Part shown: in pieces, positions 57,180 through 64,000 of the stretch
Position numbering within the stretch: the first letter of the stretch is position 1
How the letters are laid out: each line of letters begins with the position of its first letter
Origin: Heliopora coerulea
Lineage: Eukaryota > Cnidaria > Anthozoa > Scleralcyonacea > Helioporidae
NCBI GenBank assembly: GCA_030142905.1
Contig: JASJOG010000168.1
Coordinates: 649,501-713,500, forward strand
Direction of reading: 5' to 3'
DNA length: 64,000 nt
Position numbers and translations under genes: made by a program
Notes under the pieces: model-generated
Databases searched by the model: none
What the model saw: the letters and a program-made list of their open reading frames with translations, nothing else
Told to the model about the DNA's origin: nothing

Positions 57180-59654
57180 AACTTGTTCCATGTTTGAGAG
57201 CTGATAATTGCGTGTACATTAACCATTTCCTGGGCTATATTCGAATATCTTAGGATTGATTGAAAATTCTACATATGAAACAACCGTTGTTATAAAAGAA
57301 AAACTGTGGTTTTTCTGACTTGCATTGATAACTAAAAATGCATACGTAGTAGCTCTTTAGTAAGCGCAGTTTGCGAAATCTCTGCCAGTTCTCTATGTAA
57401 TATTTAAAAGCCGACAATGAGGACCAGACCAAGTTTTCAAGTACGAGAAATTCGTTCTAGTTCGAGGCGAAGCCGAGGATTGGAACGATTTCCGAGTACT
57501 TGAAAACCGGTCTAGTCCAAATCGGAGGACATTTGAACGACTTCTGAGAATCAGTTAGTGTATTGGCACAATGAATTAGTCTATTACTAATGAGAGAATC
57601 GATGAATAAACTGACTCCGTGAAATTATATTTTAAGTCCAAGGACCGAAAAAAAACAGTTCAAGTCCTCTGCCGAGTGCTTCCATAGTATTCAAGTTCAC
57701 TCACGTGGTGCCATTCAGCGTATCTGATTGAATGATATACTCATGAATTATTGAGTTTGAGAAGATTTGACCAATTTACAAGTTTTCTTTTCACGGTCAA
57801 TACCTGCGAGAAATTGTCAGTTTGATGAGCACGTTTGCTTCCCAAAGGCTGGTCATGTAAGATTCGAGCGTGTGGAAGCCATAACAATTTGAAAAGCGAT
57901 AGAAGTTTGCAAGGTTCTTTTGGGAAAGTTGCTCAGAAGTGGTGGATTTGCAACCATCTACGATGGACTTCATCGCCAAAGAAATAGTCGCGGTTAATAA
58001 GTGCGAAAAAATATAAACCCGAGTTCTGTAGAGCATCAAGCCGTTACAATAGAACTTTGGACGTCCATTATCTGGATATCGTCGGGTACTCTGACATTTT
58101 CTGCAGAAGAGATAAATGGCGACCTCAAATGCGCATGCTTTATTCTCAAGCTATAAACGGAGAAAAGTTTCCAGAGCGGCTATCAGGAATTGACCCCGTA
58201 AATTGAAAACTTTCATTAAAACAGAGTAGTCCTTTCAGTAAGAAGTTGCTGCTATCAATAAGAAACCGAAACTTTCTGGTTGCCATTGAGATGCTCTAGT
58301 TATTGAGGTGGGTAGTCGGGCGGTGGCATTATTACAAAATAAATTTAGACGAAACTAGGCGACAAAACCGGGATTTTCAATACAGCTCATACAAAAGTAT
58401 TACAATCAATTCAGAGATAAAAGTTAGGTCTTTACAATAAGCTGAGTTCATGTTTAACAGTTCCGTAAGTTCCACTGGTCTGCACAATACGGTCTGGTGG
58501 ATTCGATTTTTTGTTGGTTCTGAAAGATTTGATGGGAATTTTCGAGGTCAATCATTTTTTCGTATCAAAACAATTTGCACGACTTTGGATGATTTTGTAT
58601 TCAAAATATAGGATATGGCATATAAAAAGTCTGTGAAAATACCAAGGTACTTTTGATGTTTTCGGATGACAACAATCTAATTTTTCATGTCGACTGACTC
58701 GGCTGACAGGAGACCAACTTAAAAGTGTTCTTGATTTATGATTTTCTTAATGATGGAAAAAAACCTTATCCATCAAACCGGACGTTGCAAGCCAGCTATG
58801 GAATTAGTGATGTTAATTTCTGCGCTTTTATCCTGTTGTCTTGCAAGCTACTTAATTTGCCTTTTCTGGTTAACCTGCAGTATCGCTGTAACCAATTAGT
58901 ATTTTCGCCTATTTTTATTTGTCAAATGTGACTAATTTCTAAACTAAATTTAAAAAACTAAATTAATAAATAGCACTTTCGTAGCTTTCACGGACACAGG
59001 CCTAATGTCAAACTGGAACAATTCCTAATGAACTCCAGGGGCCAATACAACACAACACAGGTCTATATCATAATATACAGTGCACAGCAATACAAGGCAT
59101 ACAGTATTACATAGCGCCTACTTCAATAAAGTGCTGCAATATACAGCATCTACTGCAATATAATATTAAATGTTGTATATATCGAAACAGTACAATAAAA
59201 CCAGCATCATAGCAAGTTCCAAAGTATTGAGGGAGGCTAACCAAAGTTTTCATTCTCGTGCTACCCTTACCGCACTTAGCATTCTTGACTTTGCAAATTC
59301 AATTTGTGAGACACTCGTCAATCGAAACCAGGCTTCACAGAAATAATCTTTTTGCAATGAAATTCTAAAAAAATAATTAGTTTTAAACCATGCTGTGGCT
59401 CCCCCAGCTCTCCGGTTGCTACGACCTGACAAAATAGAGTACAAAGTTTGCAAACGTTTATCGTACTTAAATCGGCAGTTAATTAACGGACCTTCAGCTG
59501 ATCTTATTTTTTAAGATACTAAGCTAAATATTGAAGGTTATCTGCGACATATATCCCACGGTAGAACAAAGAAAATCGAGTTCGTTGGCTAAAGGCCCAT
59601 TTACATGATACGACTGTCGTATACAATTGTTCATTTTGATGTTTCCCAGTTACG
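57180..59654. other. Mostly non-coding
   Basis: 3' flank of the previous gene and the region downstream of gene C. A minus-strand stretch at 57797-57990 (SLAMKSIVDGCKSTTSEQLS ... ESYMTSLWEANVLIKLTISR before GTATTG) has coding-like codon use and might be an exon, but I find no partner. A weak inverted pair TTTTCAAGTAC/GTACTTGAAAA brackets 57434-57506. Nothing else recognised. Confidence 0.4.
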
Positions 59655-60224
59655 TTACAACGGAGGAAGGCGAGACAAGAGACAGCTGGCCTTCTCAGCG
59701 GACTTCACTAGATTCCAGTTAACTTGATAGCTGCGAACAGCTACGATCCTTCCATAATCTGTTTCTCTCCACCAACCTCCTTTCTGTGGGTCAAAAATTC
59801 GAATTTTCCCCCTATCCTTCCAGTACGTGACACAATGGCCTATTCTTCGATTACGGTATTTAAGGACCAACAGTCCACCTCTTAACGGGGAGTCTTCTGC
59901 GCCTGTAACATACCTCAAGGCTTTATCAAGCGCTTCCATATCGTTGATTCCAGTTTCACTTCTCATTTTCTTTACGAACTTTGATCCTTCAAGCAGCTTA
60001 AGAGCTTGTTCACATTTATAAACCACATCATTTAAGTCCTGACAACCATCGCTTTTAGCAACATTAAGCGTAGCTACTTTCACTAAACATAACGGGCACA
60101 AACCGACACCGTTCCTTCGGCAATGAAAAGAAAGTGACAGAATCACGCAAGAATACTTGCAGCCAAACTCGTTCAGCACTGGTAGCGACGGCATTGAGCC
60201 ACCAAACGCAACGGAAGACAGTCG
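59655..60224 (-). CDS. Gene C terminal exon: putative papain-fold cysteine domain
   Basis: 189 residues and a stop. Aligned with genes A and B it keeps the Asn-Glu-Phe ... Cys (NEFGCKYSCVILSLSFHC), CPLCLVKVAT, the middle ALRYVTG, RIGHCVTYWKDRGKIRIFDP and QKGGWWRETDY. The invariant Cys, His, Asp and Gln across old and young paralogues are what mark the likely active site; the loops between have diverged freely. An in-frame ATG at 60194 may look like a start but lies inside the exon. Confidence 0.75.
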   Translation of the reverse strand, partial: RLSSVAFGGSMPSLPVLNEFGCKYSCVILSLSFHCRRNGVGLCPLCLVKVATLNVAKSDGCQDLNDVVYKCEQALKLLEGSKFVKKMRSETGINDMEALDKALRYVTGAEDSPLRGGLLVLKYRNRRIGHCVTYWKDRGKIRIFDPQKGGWWRETDYGRIVAVRSYQVNWNLVKSAEKASCLLSRLPPL

Positions 60225-61685
60225 CTACATGTAAGAGAAAGTACGATAGTTAATGACCATGTGGCAAATAACCGACCTTTTTTTAAAAATCCCTTATTAA
60301 TCCATAACCAACTGATAAACACCATAGATTGAGAATTGATTATTTGAGAATGCCTTTAAACCATCCTATTCGGTGAATGTCTTTAGTAATACTGTACACT
60401 AACTTTCTAAAGTAAAATTGAAAGTTAGAGTCCATGACCAAGAGTTGAAGCTTCAATGGCTTGATCGCCAAAGCGACAGCCTTCCCGCCAGTTAAAGTCA
60501 ATGATAGTGTGTGATAGAGTTCATCAAGTCTTTGCCAAACACCGCTGGTTTTCTTCAATTTCTTCAGTTTCCTCACACAGAGAACGTTGTAAGAGTGGAT
60601 TAGCATTAAAAGTAAGGGAAAGTACGAACGAACAAAAAACCCGTAAACATAAATAGTTTTTATTTTGTAATTAATATGACCATGAAAAATTGATCGAATC
60701 CACCACTGAAAACCACAGACGGCGAATGACTTGAAAAGAATCGCCCTTACTAAAAAATACATTTACACTAAGATGGAGCCATAATGTTTTTAGTAGCAAA
60801 TGTTCTGGAAACCAGCCCCTTCTCGACGAGAATCTGCAGTCAAAACGAATTTCAGTTGGTTTAAAGATAATTCCTAAATATTTGACATCTTAAACGCATT
60901 TTGACGACAGCTTCATACTCAACCTTTAAATTGGTTAGCTTACTCAGAAATCACAAAGGAAAAGTGTAACAACGTATAATTCAGGCCGAAATATTCGAGT
61001 AGTATACTCGACTCGAGCAACCCTCGATACTCATGTTACCAACTCCCGCTTTGATACTCATTTATACAGTACATATATGGTTAAAACTTTTTATCAATAA
61101 AAACAAACGTTTTCAAGATGATCGTACTGACCTAAAAACCTGATGATGATCATCTTGATTGAAAAATGTTCGTTTTCATTTATAAAAAGTTTGAATCATG
61201 TACGTGTTAAGATTAGATTTACGTTTAAATTTAGGGTTACGGTTAGATTTAGGATTCTATCTTGTGTGTAAAGCACGAAAATATAACCATTTACACTAAC
61301 CTGTTCTTCAGATGTAAGTTGGATTTCTGAATCATGTTCAGTTGCATCACGAAACCTTGAGCTTTTTGATAACTAAAACGACAAATATATCAATGTAAGC
61401 AACTACACGGGACTAAAAGATGTTAGGTTCCTGGAAACGTCGTGGTAACTTATGAGAGATTTTTGTCATATCCTGGACAGGCTTCAAAATATATGTTCGT
61501 AGTACCAATGATTACATGGAAAATATCAAACTTGAAGTAAAATAACAATCCCTTTATCAACTTACCCTTGGTAAATAAGCAGCAGTATACACGTTTGATT
61601 TCGGTTAATGTTAAGATACAATGCTTCTTACCTCAACCAATATCTTTAACTTGTCCACCACATCCTGGACTTTATATTGGCATGC
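59655..61685 (-). CDS. Gene C: third, divergent coiled-coil/papain-fold-like gene (partial)
   Basis: Exons found: 61685-61632 (18 codons, CQYKVQDVVDKLKILVE), 61372-61301 (24 codons, LSKSSRFRDATEHDSEIQLT and on) and terminal 60224-59655. All are phase 0. The terminal exon begins RLSSVAFGGS after acceptor ...ACATGTAG, matching GLSSVIFGQ of genes A and B. Middle exons corresponding to the QQ and VTPQEE exons of A and B were not found, so the model is incomplete. It lies outside the tandem duplication and shares only about 40 percent of residues with A and B in the last exon, so it is an older paralogue. Confidence 0.55.
60225..61300. other. Gene C intron(s)
   Basis: Contains the foldback at 61083-61192. 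One weak candidate exon on the minus strand starts at 60571 (ETEEIEENQRC). No other signal was recognised. Confidence 0.35.
61083..61192. repeat. Foldback with Penelope-like CTGATGA...GAAAA motif
   Basis: Arms 61083-61124 and 61148-61192 share AAAACTTTTTATCAATAAAA and CGTTTTCAAGATGATC in inverted form. The right arm reads CTGATGATGATCATCTTGAT then TGAAAAATG, like the core of the other Penelope-derived foldbacks. No clean target duplication found. Confidence 0.5.
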
Positions 61686-61689
61686 CTGC

Positions 61690-62732
61690 AGCATAGAATC
61701 ACTAATATTTTGAAAAGGTTTAAATGTTGTCAGTTCGATTGTATTGGTAAATTATTGACCTTAATCGAGCTTCGAAATTTGTCGTGCCTCGATTAAGATC
61801 ACAATTTTCCTTGACAGGAGTGAAAACCTACTGAAATCTTTTGTAATTAAACTAACATGACAATGGTGGGGATAATTTTCCAAGACCTCAAGAGTGACAA
61901 GACCCCTTTATGACGAGTGTTGATCACATGCATTTTGACTTGAGTCAACTGAACAGCTGTCAATCAAATACCACAATTTTTAATGCTTCACTCTAATTGA
62001 ACCGTAGCCCCAAAAGTCGCATGTTTTATTTCTGAAACGAAGACGATGAATAAAATTTAATTTGCTCTGACTTGTTCATGGTTCGTGGGCGGGAAACTTG
62101 AAGTGCATTCTCTGAAATCATTTCGAGGCCACTGGATAGATGACAACTTAAATCATAGAAAATACGTAAATATTGTAACATTATATGAGATGATAAAAGC
62201 TTGTAAATGATTGACTGTGGTGGCCGGTTCCCCTTATACATCTTCTACATACAACTGCCTGAATTCCTTTCCGAAATTTAAGTTGTAATGTTAATCGAAG
62301 CAATTGTCTTTCCATTTGCTTCGGGAATTTAAGGTTTGCATGAAAATGAAAATACCGCGAAGTATTCTGGTAGTTGTATTCAGCTGACGTAATAAGGGGA
62401 ACAGGCTTTTGTATCGGACATCATCAGAAGTACACGTCGGATTTCCGGATGTACATCTGAATTTTACGCTTCATTTTGTCTAAATTGGTTTGTCAGGTTT
62501 TAGTATTTATTTGTGGGCCATATACATATACATTTAGTTATTCGCAAATAATCACACAACTGCTGACGTTTTATCATTCTCAAGCAACCTGTCCATCCCG
62601 TGGATCAAACAGAGTTCGTCTTCCTTTATCCCACCAAGGTTGCTCGTGATTTATACCATTTAATTCAGAATTATTTCAAAACAGTAATGCGTACCATGAC
62701 AGAATGTATTTATGACATGTAAGTATTCCGGT
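61690..62732. other. Non-coding, nothing recognised
   Basis: Upstream of the visible gene C exons; further 5' exons could lie here but none could be supported. Confidence 0.4.
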
Positions 62733-62992
62733 GCGAAAGACTGGAACTCTTTACCCTCTATTTTTAGAGAGATGACTTCTATTACTAGTTTTAAAAGTTC
62801 TATTTAAATGTATCTCTTAGACAATGATAAAGATTCTCATATTTGTAGTTAATAGATTAATTTAGGTTATTTATTCAATTTAGTTAATTTATGTTTTATT
62901 AGAACTGTTCTCCCGTTAATACCAGCTTTTATGCTGATGGGATTTTTTAACAGTATAAATAAAGAATTTATTATTATTATTATTATTATTAT

Positions 62993-63030
<38 letters not shown>

Positions 63031-63040
63031 CTACTACTAC

Positions 63041-63070
<30 letters not shown>
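62733..63070 (+). mobile_element. 3' end of a non-LTR retrotransposon with TTA tail
   Basis: 62733-62807 encodes AKDWNSLPSIFREMTSITSF then KSSI and a stop, the WNSLP...FK C-terminus common to many CR1/L2-type reverse transcriptases. About 160 bp of 3' UTR ends in TATAAATAAAG and a TTA trinucleotide tail (from 62968). Only the very end of the element is recognisable. Confidence 0.65.
62967..63070. repeat. Compound trinucleotide microsatellite TTA/CAG/TAG/TAC/TAA
   Basis: About nine TTA, seven CAG, four TAG, four TAC and then about ten TAA units. The TAG-TAC junction and the TTA/TAA flanks make it a near palindrome around 63029. It probably grew from the retrotransposon tail. Confidence 0.95.
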
Positions 63071-63071
<1 letters not shown>

Positions 63072-64000
63072 CGTTTATTACTTCGGAGCATGATTTCGTA
63101 GGTAAATTCATATATCCTTGCATTTTGAATGCTAAAAGAAATAAACTGTATTTCCTGATTTCTTGTACGAATGAGAGATTTTTAGTAACAACTTAGACAC
63201 TTGTTGAAACCATAAAAGAACTCATCCAGGAACCAATTGAGATATTTGTCATACGTTCCTCTCTCGAATGGCATTATCCACAAACAGCATTACGATTCAG
63301 CATTAACAGGTCCCGGGTATACCTTTGTCAATCAGCTCTCCTAGCCTTCTTTGAGAGCAAGAATTCTTTTGAATTTTTTTTCACAAGGCGGGATTGACTA
63401 ATTAATATGAATTTTCGGAGGATATTTCATGACAATTCTGACATGCAAATTTTATCATCGAGTCGGAGGTTTGATCAACAGGAAAAGATAAAATTCGTAT
63501 TTCCAGGCGAACACGGACTTACGTGTTTGTTACATAGATGTTGATGAAAAAACCTCCAAAACACTGGTAACATACGTTCGCATTGTGATTGACGTGAAAG
63601 AAACAAATTACATCTTCACTAGTAGCAGTGAAGATATAATTTTTTCTGAATACTATAAAATCACAGTATTTCATCGATATCTATATATTAATAAAAAATA
63701 TTAAATGAAGTATCATTAATAAATATCGACCTGCTTTATGTTTTTGCGAGAAAAACATATCACTCGTTTGCCTCGTTCGCTGGTGAGAAGTTGATGCAGT
63801 CACTCGAACATAAGAATCGGTACTTTCTCGCCACCATGTAATGTTTCCTCTGTACATTCATTGGATGTTAACCCACATTTTGGTATCAGAAACGAGGCAG
63901 AACTCGAAATAAAGAATTACGCTACATCTAACTTCTCTTCACAAACATTCCACAGCATTCACTTCGTTTTGATGACTACTTTTTTAAAAAAAAAAAAACG
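63071..64000. other. Non-coding, nothing recognised
   Basis: AT-rich with no supported exon, ending in an A-run at the window edge. Confidence 0.45.

Noticed and set aside
60340..60762. 140-codon minus-strand frame upstream of the gene C terminal exon
   Set aside because: Composition is random and hydrophobic, it crosses likely splice signals, and it has no counterpart in genes A or B.
62867..63091. Open frame with poly-Leu, poly-Val and poly-Ile on the minus strand
   Set aside because: Pure translation of the trinucleotide microsatellite.

Overview
This is an intron-rich, AT-rich, transposon-dense stretch of a metazoan nuclear genome. The mix of element families (hAT, Kolobok with THAP, mariner, Penelope-like, non-LTR, a protein-primed polymerase B element) and an animal cullin-5 type exon suggest an invertebrate, most likely a cnidarian such as a coral or anemone. 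That placement is inference; nothing here fixes the species. There are no operons, rRNA genes, CRISPR arrays or intact tRNA genes. Coding pieces below are exons read by eye with GT/AG borders.

The best candidate for something undescribed is a family of minus-strand genes present in three copies. Each ends in a ~190-residue exon (12499-13089, 38654-39244, 59655-60224) with an invariant Cys, a Gly-His-Cys and an Asp-Pro-Gln-Lys motif spaced like a papain-fold (Tox-PL/C39-like) cysteine peptidase or deamidase domain. It is preceded by many short coiled-coil exons. Nearly every exon I could delimit is a multiple of three and in phase 0 at both ends, and in gene A several have been duplicated in tandem (18.0-21.6 kb).

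Layout. 1-1280 and 32704-33903 are the left ends of two units of a large tandem duplication; 10.5-18.5 kb and 33.9-45.5 kb are the rest. Unit A (1-32.7 kb) has been filled with hAT elements at 2490-6364 and about 6388-10460 (the latter holding a nested hAT at 8003-8964), a Kolobok at 22619-26321 split by another hAT at 22769-25208, and a Penelope-like element in inverted-duplicate form at 26706-30276. Unit B (from 32.7 kb) has a 13/14-bp minisatellite (34068-35356), a well-preserved mariner (43818-45161) whose empty site survives in unit A, and a TIR element carrying a decayed DNA polymerase B (46691-49103). A 5'-truncated non-LTR element with a PHD-like finger sits at the same place in both units, so it predates the duplication.

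The right part (50-64 kb) holds a minus-strand coiled-coil terminal exon split by a Penelope-derived foldback (50840-51405), two further short foldbacks, a minus-strand coiled-coil exon, the last exon of a cullin-5 homologue (53424-53618, + strand), a four-exon + strand gene of unknown function with two reading-frame lesions (54739-57179), and the third, divergent coiled-coil/papain-fold gene (59655-61685). The rest is non-coding as far as I can see.
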